Below, in pieces: positions 27,433 to 40,635 of a DNA stretch of 64,000 bases. Position 1 is the stretch's first letter. Every line of letters starts with the position of its first letter. The translations under genes were made by a program, and so were the position numbers. A model generated the notes under the pieces. It ran no database searches, was not told the origin of the DNA, and worked only from the letters and a program-made list of their open reading frames with translations. Source of the stretch: Aphrophora alni (taxonomy: Eukaryota; Arthropoda; Insecta; Hemiptera; Aphrophoridae); assembly GCA_963513935.1 (NCBI GenBank), contig OY740767.1, forward strand, positions 81,022,060 to 81,086,059, written 5' to 3'.

Positions 27433-28800
27433 GTTGTATGTTTTGTATATATCAGATTATGCAAACGTAATTTTAAATTTGTGCATTGTAGTTAATTTTT
27501 ACTGTTTTTAATGATATTATTATTAACTTCGTTAATGTAAACTTGCATGAATTTGCAAGGATGAAAACTTGTAAAACTTGTAAATTTGCATGGATGTTCT
27601 AATGGAGCAAAAAGAAAATCAAATTTACAATCCTCGTAGTTATTTCACTTACACATGTTATTCAGTGTCAAATTCTTAATTCATGAGATAACTTAGGGTT
27701 TTCTACATTTTGTGTAATCTATAATATAACATCATTTCTGGCGTTTTAAAATTCAAACTAATCTGAGGTGACTAATTCATATATGAATTAATAAATAAAG
27801 GTTAAAAAATAATATCATGGAATGTTATAAATTCAAAAGGTATAAATATTTAAAACTATAACTCAGTACAATTTAATACTCCCTATAAAAAAAAATTATA
27901 TATGGACATTATTAACTTGATATTTAAATAACAAAAATTAGAAATAACATTTAAATCACTTTAAAAATATTGTTAAGATTGATAGTTAAACCTGTACTTC
28001 TAAAATATTGCACATTTAACCAATTAAATTTTAGTTAAAAATGCTGAATAATAAATCATATTAACACAATTTACTAGTAGAAGTAAACATCTAAAGTAGT
28101 GGAAGTGATACTTATTTAGATGTTTGATTTCGGGTGTCTGACTTTTGATAATATTATATATTTATTTTATATTATTGTGCATGTTTTTATCTATGTGTGT
28201 AAATTTAATAAAGTATCCAAGTATTCAAGGAGTCTAAAGAGAACATGTGAAAAAGACTTCAATTTGTTTTTAATTATATCTATTTTCAGAATTTATTATT
28301 GTTAGAAACAATTTAATTACATTGAATATACTTGTTTTCAATAAGTGTATTATTCAAATCACAGCATATCCAATCCCCCAGTTGTATTCAATCTAAAACA
28401 ATAATTTATTGTATGATTGCACTGCCACAACAGTTGTTGATTGTACAGTGTGTGTGCCACTGCAGTCTAATCTGTTACAGATTTTGCAACGAACAAATTG
28501 TTAGAGATAAATGGTTGAAAGTACAAACCTCATTACTATGATAGAAGAAAGAAATGACAATAATAACATGGGGCAAACTATTATTGCATTGTATGATTTT
28601 TATGCTTTGAGCTAAATGTACAAATATTACCGGGAAATAACAATGGTAATCAGGATTAAACAAATATAATAAATTTTAGTTCGACAATTGTTCTAATTTA
28701 AAATATCTATGTATTTTTTTAAATTAATTAATTAATTAAAATTTAAATAATATTAGTTTGGTTGTGAAAAACAAATTATATTTTAAATTATTTTCAAAAT

Positions 28801-28803
<3 letters not shown>

Positions 28804-28885
<82 letters not shown>
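28804..28885. repeat. (CT)n microsatellite
   Basis: Uninterrupted CT over about 82 bp. Confidence 0.95.
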
Positions 28886-28887
<2 letters not shown>

Positions 28888-30229
28888 AAGGTTTTTTTTT
28901 CAACTAATTTATTTATTACATAGAGCAATTTTACCATATTTACCATAATATTAAATTGTTCGACATAAATCAATATTATAGATTATATGTGAGTATAAAA
29001 TAATTTAAATGTTTGTAAGTTTAAAAAAACTACTTTAAATATGTAGAAAAATGAAGCAATGCTGACTTACTATGTTTTATTTAAATATTTCCATGTTGTT
29101 TAAATCGTACTGAATAAATAAATTTGTCATTTTTGTGTAATAATAGTTCTTTCTTATACTGTACGTATTATATTCTTTTCATTTACAGGTATTTGTTATG
29201 TTACTATCGGGATGTTCTTAGTAATTACTTATACGTCAGGACAGACTTAAGTTAAATAGTATCTAATGCAATGTAATAACAGTGATAATACGTAAATATT
29301 GAAAAAAAAAGTCTGAAGAAAATAGAAATGAAACAATAAAACCATTTAATAGTGTTAAAAACTTTTTTCTTCGTATCTTTCCTTTCCCAATCTCTTTCCT
29401 TAGTTTTAAGAAGCTTTATCTTCATCTTTTCCTTATTTACTTTCAACAATACCAAGTTATTCAATTCTGCTAGTGGTGTAAAATCCAATCTTCAAAAAAA
29501 AAGTTGTAAGTAAAGAATTATAATCTAAGTATTAATAAATTATTAATTTATGAAAATGATATTTACATTCCACATAATTTATTTAGAGATTGAGAACTAC
29601 ATAACTCTTATAATTTTTGTGATATTTCTATAGTTATAACTGATGACCTATTCCTTACTATACGTAAAAAATGAAAATATTCATGCATCTTGATTTATTT
29701 AATTTTATTAACAATATTACACATACATATTAATTGACATTAATTACATGAAATAAGAAGCTAATTTTACTTATTACGTTTCTCGGTTTTATTAAATGAT
29801 ATCAACAATGATGAAAACAGTCTACGGCTGAAATTTTTGGATTTTTAAAAACGAAATTTATGTGGAAAAATTTTAATTTACATAATTAACTTCGTAATTT
29901 ATGTATAATAATAAATTTTCCAAGGATAATCATGTGAAAATTTACAAAGGATGCGAAAATTAAAGAATCCAATATAACATATATTACGAACTAGAGTGTG
30001 CAAACATATGAATACAATCGGACAAATCAAATTCATACCTGATATATTTAATTCAGTGAATAAAAATGAACACTGTCTTTAAAATTAATAAAACGACACG
30101 ATGCCACAGAATATGTTGTTTAAAGTCTGTAAAACAATATAAGATTAAACAATCCTTTCTAAAGCTTTTGATACTTGTATTCCACATTTTTCATAAGAAT
30201 GTTGAACAATTTATAAAACAATATGAAAA

Positions 30230-30231
<2 letters not shown>

Positions 30232-30290
<59 letters not shown>
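30232..30290. repeat. (TA)n-(TG)n microsatellite
   Basis: TA run passing into five TG repeats. Open frames over it (Ile-Tyr repeats) are artefacts. Confidence 0.95.
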
Positions 30291-30291
<1 letters not shown>

Positions 30292-30799
30292 AGCCTACGT
30301 GGTTGTAGTTTTGGAAATAATAAAATCAAAAAGCAAACAAACACTCATTAAACCAATAATTACTGACACCACCAAGTCTACAAACTCATTTCGCTTCACA
30401 TATCGTTAAGGCCTATTTCTTGAAATGTCTTGGACTTTTGGGGTTTATATAAATAGCATTGCCCTATGTATAAAATATGTATACTTATGTGTAATGTATT
30501 GCCTTATGTGTAAAATGTATTACTTAAATATATTTCCTACACTTTTAGTAGCGTTGAGTAATAATTGTTTAGAAAATAAATAATACATTATATTGGAATT
30601 TTGTTGATACTCTGCTTGGTGGACAAATGTATTCACTACACAAGGTTCAAATCACGTAATAAAATAAGAAAGTGATCAAAATAATGTGATAATAATAATC
30701 TGTTGTATTCAAATTCGTATATGCACATTGTACTCGATAAAATGAGAAGTGGATCAGAGAGAACAGTTTGTAAACCATCTCCCCTCGCCTCTATTTCAC

Positions 30800-30880
30800 G
30801 GTTGTCCTACCTTATTTGTCATGACATCAATCTTTTGAGATAGTTAAACCACATCAGCGAGAACGATTACAGGTTTTATT
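30800..30880 (+). repeat. Interspersed repeat family A, copy 1
   Basis: Shares GGTTGTC, TCATGACATCAATCT and an ACGATTAC-type block in the same order with 44644-44725 and 50605-50685. An 80-bp core is recognisable; the element's limits are not. Confidence 0.6.
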
Positions 30881-31152
30881 TAATACTGCGTTGGGAATCG
30901 ATTATTTTATTAGCATTATTTGACATCTATAAAACAATATGTTTTATAATATATTAATTCATAGTATTTTCTAATTAAATAATACATGTTATAAAACACT
31001 TACGAAACAAACATGGATGTATTATGATTGTAATTTATTTTAAGGTGTGTTTATTTGTATTGTAGGTAAGTATCAAATGAAATAAATTGTTCTGGAATCG
31101 TTTTAAACATTGTAGATTGTACCTTCTAAAAGAAAACACTTGGATGGGTATT

Positions 31153-31285
31153 CTCATCACGTAGTGGAATCCCGGGCCAATATGTGTGAATTAGGTTCTT
31201 AGTGTTCTAAACAACATCGTTATTTTAGTACTTTATTCACGTAACAAAACTATATGACAATTGTAGACTAAAACTTCTTTAGCCA
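31153..31285 (+). repeat. Interspersed repeat family B, copy 1
   Basis: Collinear with 47209-47355. Shared blocks include CATCACGT, TGGAATC, CAATATGTGT, AAATTAGG-like, CATGTAACAAAAC-like and GACTA followed by TTCTTTA. It lies about 270 bp after a family A copy, so the two may belong to one larger element. Confidence 0.6.
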
Positions 31286-34200
31286 TAAATATTATAGATT
31301 TCATTTTGATGTCAAACCTTTCAATATTTGCACAACTAAAATAATTATATTATAAGATTATGCATACTACTAAAACTATTTCAATATATTTTTAAATTTA
31401 TATATTTTTGATTAATTTTACAAACAACTCTATTGCATATATTTAATACTCATATTACTTGTTAGGTGGAAAATATGCTAATGTATTTCGTGTTTTTGTA
31501 AATGCTGTAAAACGACAGGCAAACATTTTATTATATTTATATAAATAATTCCTTACTAAATGGTATTCAAATAGTAATTTATAATAATTAAACACTTTTT
31601 TATTACAATAGAAAACTGCTTTAAGTAATTATATATTCAACAGAAAATGAATGTCAACTAATTTAAAAAAAAAAGAATGTGTAGCCTACACTGATTTATT
31701 TATTTTTGTAATAGGCTATATTATATACAATAGAGTTGCAATGTAAGTACAACATATTTTCCTTTATTACTTTTAATGAAAAATTTCAATCCCTTTCAAT
31801 ATTAGGAAATATTTCGTAATATTTTTTAAGCATAAATATGTATTATATCAACACATTATAATATTTTTAATTATATTCACCTGCTATAGTGTTACATGTA
31901 TTTGTTGACGAAAATGATATATATTAGTAGGATGGTGTTGGTGCAATCGAATATTGTAATATATTCGTTTAACCTCTACTGTAAGTTTAATTGTTTCTAT
32001 TCATGTCATTTTTGTCAAATCCATTTTTGGTCAATAAATAAAATTTTCAAACACGGAAATAAATATTGTTTAAAAATCTTGTTGTTAGAATATAAGGTAT
32101 ATAATCCACGGAAGGTATATAATATAATTACTCAATAATTATATCTGAAAACGAGCGTTGACAACAAAGAAGAATAACCAGATTTAGGGTTGTTTCCTTA
32201 TATTGAATATTGCGTGTCTATTATAAGTAACAATCTACTAACTTTATAGAAAAAAAATATATATATATCAAAATAATTTTTTCCTTAGTTAGTAAGTTTG
32301 TATTACAAGGAAAAATTGTAGGTTTGTTTAATTAGATATTCAACTTTTAAAAATAAAATATGTGATATTGTCTTTCATTGAATAGACTTAATGCAATTAA
32401 TTTATTTATTTTAGTGAACTTAATTTATTACGAAATGGGACATGAAACTGTGTCTGTAACTCATAATTTTCCTATTGTTAGTATTTGTTTAATATTGTAA
32501 ACATGTCGTAATTTACTCTATGTGACACACATTGTTTTATTAAACTCCCGTCAATCGATTCATATTGTGAATTTCGCCAACGTGCTCCGTTTAATATCTT
32601 AATTAAAACAAATTCGTGGAGTTTTTACTTCATTATATAGTCATAAAGTGGTAAATTATGTTCCTCCATGTATTTTAAACAGTTAGTTCAATGGTAGTCA
32701 ATCAAATACATAAAATAGCTATTGAGGAACTTTTTAACATATACACATTCAATTTAATAACGTAATGCAATTTGAATTGCTTTAAATATTTGAGCGAATA
32801 TTATTTTGAGTAATTTCCTTTTCGAAGCTCCTTGTAAAGACCCTGATCATGCGACGCCTGACGATCGTAGTGTTACATGGCCTTTTAGAAATTTACGATC
32901 TTTCCTAAGGTCAACTAGAAACAATATTGAACTGTAATATGTGGGTTCTTTATTTAGTTTTTATAAATTGGATGATGTGACAATAAAGGCTAAATGAATA
33001 ATATTACTCAGAGTTTCATTGAAATAAATTAAATCAATTTAACCTCTTTTAGAAAAGTTCAACCAACCACCTATTTACTATCATTAGTGATTGTTCATAG
33101 GTTATTCTAAAGTCGTACATACTCCAGAGAGGAGTATTTTACTCCATAAAGTATTTTAAGGTGGTGTATATTCCACTTGCTAGAAGCATTGCTGTTTCGT
33201 TTTAAGTCGGAAGTTGGTAGCAATAAAATTCCTTTTTGAAATAATTACCTATTCAACAGAAGTTACGTTGTAAAACTGCAACACAATAATACTTAAGCTT
33301 AAGAACTCACCCAACTAAATATAGATAACTTCCATATAAATTTTATAGCAACTACACCTCGACGATGTAAAGCTTTTGTAGATATATTAACGAAGAAACA
33401 ATTTACATTACTGAAAAATTAGATTATACCAAATTCGCATCTTATAATAGGTACTTTGAACACTGTCTAACATGTTATGTGATTTTTATAACGTTTTACA
33501 TTTCATAATGTGTTAAAGGGATTTTTATGTATGGCGGCCCTCAATATACAATTTAAAATATTTGACCGTAATTTCGAATAGCTTAAAATAATCACATCTA
33601 AGAAAAGTGCTTGTTTTCTATATTAGCGTAAGAGAAGCTTTGAAAAATGTTTTAGTAAATCCTGTGATTATTAGTAAAACACCTAACAAATAGAGTACAT
33701 ATTTCATTTTTATTATTGTTTGTAATATTATTTTAACTTTTTGTGGCAAAATATTTGTTATGATATTAACTAACATACATTTTTTATTTGAAAGATTTTC
33801 TTAATATAATTTTATAAAATAAATTAAAATATTATTTCCGGAAAGGAAATATTATTTTTTAGGAATTTATTCATTCCTACCTTGAAGTTATGTTATAAGC
33901 AGTTAAAAGTTATGAACTTTGTATTTGTAGTTTGCATTGAACAAACTATATGTTTATTTTTGTCCAATATTAACAATTCAAATTTGGTTTTACTTGTGGA
34001 CAATGTATATACGCGGTAAATGCTGTGCACATTTAAATTTATTTTAAAAATTCACAGACAATGTAGATATTGGTTTAAGATATTCAAAAGGAAGCGTCTG
34101 TAACAAAAAGCATAAAGTTTAGCCTCCGTTAAATGAGTACTCACTTTAAAGGTATTTATTAAGCATTATGAATTATACAAAATGCAAGCAAATTTTGATA

Positions 34201-34779
34201 ACACTAATTAAAAACCGGTAACAATAAAGTTAAATATTTATTATTGTGCATTTTTGTTTAATCATAAACTGTCACAAAATTTAAATTTTAAATAATATCA
34301 CTTTTTTACAGTTTGTAATAACCAAAAATGAATATTTACTGATGTTATAAGTAATTTATACACAAAGTAATAGAAGGTTAATACAGACACTTTCAAATTT
34401 GTAACAATTAGTTATTATTGTAAAGTGGAATGTCCAGCCCTTACCCAAAAATGACCTCTACTCATACAAAGAAAGGGTGTAAACCATTTCGCTTTATCCA
34501 CTCTCAAGATAATCTTAATATTTTTCTGGCTATTATTGACCAGTCTGTAAATTTCCCTTTATTATATAAATGGTGAAAGATTTATTACCCACCGCAGATT
34601 TTATTGAGTATGAAATGATAATAATTTTTGTAATGCAGAGTAAAGGTCACATAGTTTTAGGAAATTTATTAAAGTAACAGATTTTTTTTTAACTATACGT
34701 ATCTTTTCTGTAATACTAATTCCAGTTCGCACAATACAAAGAAATATTTAAAGAACTATGAATAGTGAAAACTGCCCAA
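31286..34779. other. AT-rich span without recognisable gene
   Basis: Chance open frames only. The segment at 32820-32900 is GC-richer, but no frame is open for long and I recognise nothing. Confidence 0.6.
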
Positions 34780-35340
34780 ATATAGCAGCCCGAAATCAAC
34801 AGAGATAGAAGATATACAATTGGACGTCATTTTTAAAGTCACTGAAAACCTTCCTTGATCAATTAGAGATATTACTAGACAACTTATTGTGGTAATTCAA
34901 GAGATTTTATAGCACACAAAATGAAACCATAAAAGTTCATATAAATTGGAAGTTATTAAATGATGATTTTGATCGATGACTAGAATTTTGTGAAACGGCA
35001 GTGAGAAAAGTTGACGAAGAACCGAATTTTATTAACCAAATTGTTTTTCAGATGAGGTGAAATTTATGTTTAAAATGTAAATTATGTGAACCGGAATAAT
35101 TACCAATACTGGAGAAATGAAATTCACATTGGATGCAATAAGCCAATACTTAACTACTTTAAACTATTTGGGTTGAGGGGGCACCTGAAAAATAAAGTGT
35201 ATACCAACGGATTTGCAAGATTTAAGGTATACAATTGGATACAAAACGTTACATCGCTTTGAACGTAAGTTTGGATAATTATTATCAAGAATTATTAGAA
35301 TTTTGAGCTACTTTTGTAGATAATAATAGCACCCAGATAC
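34780..35340 (+). pseudogene. Tc1/mariner-superfamily transposase relic (DDE/D type)
   Basis: Transposases of this superfamily cut and rejoin DNA with a DDE/D triad. Pieces in family order: a region like STREI-type helix-turn-helix (around 34840-34920), MKPYKVHIN-like followed by LLNDDFDR*LEFCE (around 34921-34990), then DEEPNFINQIVFSDE with the first catalytic Asp at 35051-35053, then VNRNNYQYW (around 35087-35115), then LRGHLKNKVYTN (around 35175-35210) and a weak C-terminal tail. Defects are an in-frame TGA at 34977, a one-base loss just before the Asp, further frame changes, and an internal deletion that removes the segment with the second Asp. The deletion joins the YW region almost directly to the GHLKNKVY region. 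Terminal inverted repeats were not identified. The order of motifs makes the family call fairly secure; the subfamily (DUF4817-like HTH) is a guess. Confidence 0.75.
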
Positions 35341-38300
35341 TACTCAAGAAGGACGCAGGAGTATGCTTCTTTTATAAGGTAATAATGCATCGATTTTATT
35401 CTGTTCTACTGAGAGTTGGGTTTTCACAATTTCACTGAGAATATAATGTTCCATAAAATAAATTTATTTATTGAAGTTGTTTTATCAACTAATGTGTCTT
35501 TGGTGTAATGGATACAGTGAGCTACTAATTATTGGTACTAAATATTGGGTATGAACATGTTACAATAATTAATTTTGTATTTAATAGCATTAATATATCT
35601 TAATAAATACCTTAAATGAATGTGCTCACTTGATGGAGGTAAAGATATCACTTTTTTAAATCCCCTTTATAATGGTTCATTTTAAACTCAGTGTTTGGTT
35701 ATAATTACGTAACTGACAATGAAAATTTACAAACCTAATTGTAAAATTAATTTGTTGTAATGCCTAAATCTAACGATAGCAATAACGTCATTAAAGACTC
35801 AGTTTTTTGTCGCCATTGTGGTTAGACCCATATCATCTAACAAGACATTGTAAAGATTTGTCACTCAATAGGGTTTAGCGTTTAAAATGTATGAGTTCAC
35901 CCCATGGCGGCTCCAAAAAATAGAGTAATATAAAATTGTAGTTTGATGACTCAAAATGTATCTCGAGGATTTCAATGTTCTTATATGTAATGGTTACAAA
36001 AATATGAAGACATTCATACTCTCTATACGGTTCTCACTCGTTACTATTAATAGGCCGGATTTTTGGTAGTTCACTGTAATATTCCAAGCGAAAGTGTTAT
36101 ATAATAACTGTATATATAAGAACTTGAAAATTTTTATATAATGCTAGAAATCTTTACGTATATTTATTGTAGGTCAAAAAAAATATTTTTTTTATAATAT
36201 TCATATCACAAGCATTAAGGTTGGACAAATATATGATTATTTAAAATATATTATGTATTTTTCTGTGTTTATTAGAATATATTTAATACTATAAATATAT
36301 TATTTGGTGTTATACTATATCAGAATACTTGAGATAAATGTATTGTTTATATATTTGATATTTATGTGATAAATATTCAATAGCGGTCATGAGAACTTCG
36401 TGACAGAACTGTAGTAATACTTTTTAAAAAGCTAAATATTATATTTTACAGTGCCTAATCATCAGAAAACCTTTTTATACAAAATATAATGTTTTTTTTT
36501 TTTATTATTTTACAACAGCTTCTCATGATTAAGTAAATAGCTTTTAGTACATTCATGTGCTTGATAATTTCTAAAAGTACCTTTGTTACATAAAAACAAA
36601 CATCAAGCCCAACGTAAATTCACGCAACCACATCTTGCTTATATAGTCTTGTCTCTTTGTAGACATTTGGGAATTCCTACTCTCTTTCATATTTACAAAA
36701 GAAATTATATTTTTAATTAAACCTATATATGTACACTTGTGTTATACAGTTTCAAAAGTGAATGTAAATTTACAAAAAATAACAATGTTTATTATATTTC
36801 CTGTTTATTTGTTACAATTACATAAAACAAAACAATTCGGTCAAAATGATTTAATAATGCAAAATAAATTAACAATGTAAAATTATGTAGTCACTTTTCA
36901 ACCACCCTCATTACAATGGCGATTGTTTATTTTATGTACATGGGCCATAAAGAACAATAATTATTGTTAAACTCTCCAATTTAAATTGTCGAAATTTATA
37001 TAATTAGTACAGTTAAAATGTGCATATACAATTATATTTACTATAATTTTGTTGGAATATTATAAACTAATTTTTAATATTTTCTAAATTTACACGCAAT
37101 GGCGAATTGAAAATGTTTACCAGATAAGGAATGAACACTACGTGTAATTCTGATTTTACTACAGCTGAGTTACTCAAGTAGGGATTTATTATTTGAAATT
37201 CATATTTGCGTCAACAAATATTATAAAAGATGGTACAAATAATTATCACTAATTTATTGTAACAAAAAGAAAATAATAGAAAGTTTTAAGTCTTGGTGTG
37301 GTATTTTTTTAAATTTCGTAAAAACTTTTGAATCTATTATTTATTTGAGTACAATTTAGAAGCTTCATTTTTATTACTATATAAAACTTTAAACAGTGTA
37401 ATAATTTACTTTTAAAAAAACACTTTAATAGTAATTACAAATTTACGTTGTATTTTTTGTTTCATACTTTTCATTGAATCCTTTCTCAACTAAATAATAA
37501 ATACGTAAGTTCATAAAACGTTTTATTAAATATTAGTTTAATACCAGCCTATAGATTACGTTTTATACTTACGATTTTGCAAACTAAAGTTATATTTTTA
37601 GCAACTTTAAAAAGTGATATCATACATTTTTATGACTGTTTAAAGTTATTTAAGCCTTGTAGTTTTGTTCAATGATGATACATATAGTTTTCCTTTCTTT
37701 TTAAGACGAAAATAAAATGATTATTTGTATTGATTCATAACGTCGTTTTTAAAACCATTATGAATTGACATAAGTTTATATTTAATTTCCTTCTTTAGTT
37801 TGTTATACATTTTATTTACTTTATAAATAAAAAATAATATATTAGTGTAAGGGTTAACTCTTTCACTTCTGTAAAATTTATAAGATAGAATAAAAATACT
37901 TTTCATGTTTTGGGTGTTCCTCCATTAGCAGTAGGTGGAGCGTCATTATCATATACGATTATACACAGCGACAAAGTGATGTTCATAACCTTCAAATCTT
38001 CAAAAATTACATAGTTTTGTCAAAGTTAAAGTTAAGTGGAGTTTGATTAAGTGTAAAAGTTCCACTTAAAAATTGGGCTTCAGTTTCAGTGTGTTTATCG
38101 ATCGCTACTTAGCCGTCGTCCTTAATAAACGTCTCCCTATTCGTATTTCTCATAATGTGTGAATTAATTACAAATTTTAGTTTACCAAAGTTAATTTCAA
38201 TTTTAGCAATTTATTTAAACTTTTTGTGTTATATACTTTATTTAAATGAAAATGGTTGAAGGTAAACTTTAATATTTTCGTACTACAATAATAAGAATCA

Positions 38301-38770
38301 TAGGCAACCTATAGGATCTTCATTCCATGAATAATTCAATTAATTAAGATGATGTAAACTTCTTCCGATTTGGTAAACACAAAAACTTAAGAGCCACCTA
38401 AAACTCAAGTAGTTGAAAAATAGTCCTTACTGTCTCATAGTCTTTAACAAAGTTTTCATAAAAATATTAAGGCTGGAAATTCTACTACATTTATTTACAG
38501 ATTTGATGATTAATTATAAATCTTAAACATATTTGCTTTATCTTATTGCGCTAATTGGATAAAGATTAGAACTTCTCTATTCGGGTAGGTCCATTATAAC
38601 AAATGGTCCAGAGAACTCGAATTAAAAAGAAATACAAATTTTAGGGGATGTAAAAGCATGTCTTTATACGACTCACCCTCCCCAATGGATTAGTAGCATT
38701 TTACGTTTCCAACCTTCAGATTACTTTTGACCAAAATAGAGCCACCAACATACTCATCGACAAATATTTG
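35341..38770. other. AT-rich span without recognisable gene
   Basis: Only chance open frames. The stretch at 35790-36060 is slightly GC-richer and unassigned. Confidence 0.6.
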
Positions 38771-38773
38771 TCA

Positions 38774-38999
38774 ACACAGTATAACTGTATCATTTGATAG
38801 GTACCTACTCCAACTAACACAACATTCACTTGCTTGCCAATAAAGCTCAGTCGCTAGTTCCTTAATTCGAATTATTAAGACACTCTGCAGTTCAAGGTAT
38901 GCTTCAGGGTCCACGCAGTTTATTCCGTCAAGGCGATCTGAATGCATACACCACTCCCAGATGTAACGGAAACATACACGGTATTGTTTTTCCTCAAAT
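38774..38999 (-). CDS. Candidate unrecognised exon (75 open codons after a splice acceptor)
   Basis: On the minus strand a sequence ending CCAATTTACAG is followed at 38999 by 75 codons without a stop, in a region where chance frames close much sooner. A stop lies five codons upstream of the acceptor in the same frame, so the open frame begins almost exactly where an exon would. The peptide is not AT-biased: it starts FEEKQYRVCFRYIWEWC and continues through INCVDPEAYLELQS and IKELATELYWQ, with four Trp and several Cys. It ends at a TGA (38773-38771). A weak donor, AG followed by GTACC, would instead end the exon at 38805. I cannot name a family. It may be one exon of a host gene whose introns fill this AT-rich window, or a pseudogene or transposon fragment. 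No neighbouring exon was found. Confidence 0.35.
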
Positions 39000-39965
<966 letters not shown>

Positions 39966-40635
39966 GAAAGATGGATAGATTATAGATATTCCGGATTTCT
40001 ATTGCATTACAAAGTATATACGACCTGGGGTTTCGGTCGGTGGAGTAGTAATTTATCATAATGTAGGTGATAATGCGAATATGGTAACTTCACATATGGA
40101 TATTCATTCAAACAAATCAACTGTCATTGCAGTGTTCCAGTCGACAATCGGAGAAATTTGTTTAAGTAGATGTGTAACAGAAACTGGACAGGTTATCATA
40201 ATTATTGCTTTTTATATTTCTCAAGGCAAAAATATTCAGGAGACAATTAAATATTTTTCGTCAAAATTTATTAATATATTATACTAAAGACGGTTCCTCG
40301 TTGCTTGGAGAATATTTCCATTAAATTCCATTGATAATCAGTGGCGGTTTCAATAATATATTTGTCGACGAAAAAACACAACCACTGATCGATTTTCTTA
40401 AATAAAAGCTAGACTTAACATGTCCAATGATAGAAGTCAGATCACAACGAGGTATGGAACAACGATTTATGGTATATTTACGAGATTTTTGAAGAATTTC
40501 CAATCAAAAATGTTTATTAGTTACTTTAGTTATCATAAGCCTATCGTTTCTTTCCTAGATTTCAATAGAAATAGAAATCAAACTAATGAAAATAACATGC
40601 GAGAAAATGTGGATATGGTGATTGAGGATTTATAA
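39966..40635 (+). pseudogene. EEP-family endonuclease relic (Helentron-type)
   Basis: Endonuclease/exonuclease/phosphatase (EEP) domains nick DNA; a related domain is carried by Helentrons and by non-LTR retrotransposons. The frame from 39982 reads IDIPDF, then RPGVSVGGVVIYHNVGD, then IGEICLSRCVTETGQV, with a stop at 40285. Homology then moves to another frame for TKDGSSLLGE and QPLIDFLK (two stops inside), and to a third from 40420 with MSNDRSQITTRYGTTI, SKMFISYFSYHKPIVSFLDF. The central GDFN catalytic motif is present as GGFN at 40343-40354, so the catalytic Asp is lost as well. At least two frameshifts and three stops make it a pseudogene. The EEP call is firm; the link to Helentrons rests on remembered resemblance of the IYHNVGD and SYFSYHKPIVSFL segments. 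Confidence 0.8.

Larger units (their letters stand above)
25890..30799. other. AT-rich span; one unusual open frame, no recognised gene
   Basis: An open frame at 26516-26722 contains a GC-richer part (about 26593-26700) that follows a good splice-acceptor sequence ending TTGCAG at 26593. Its peptide includes QLFWYDGVDFYLDF, which I do not recognise. The other frames look like chance. Microsatellites are listed separately. Confidence 0.4.

Noticed and set aside
30590..30660. tRNA-like B-box GGTTCAAATC after a possible A-box
   Set aside because: No cloverleaf can be drawn and the A-box match is poor; not a tRNA gene and not a convincing SINE.
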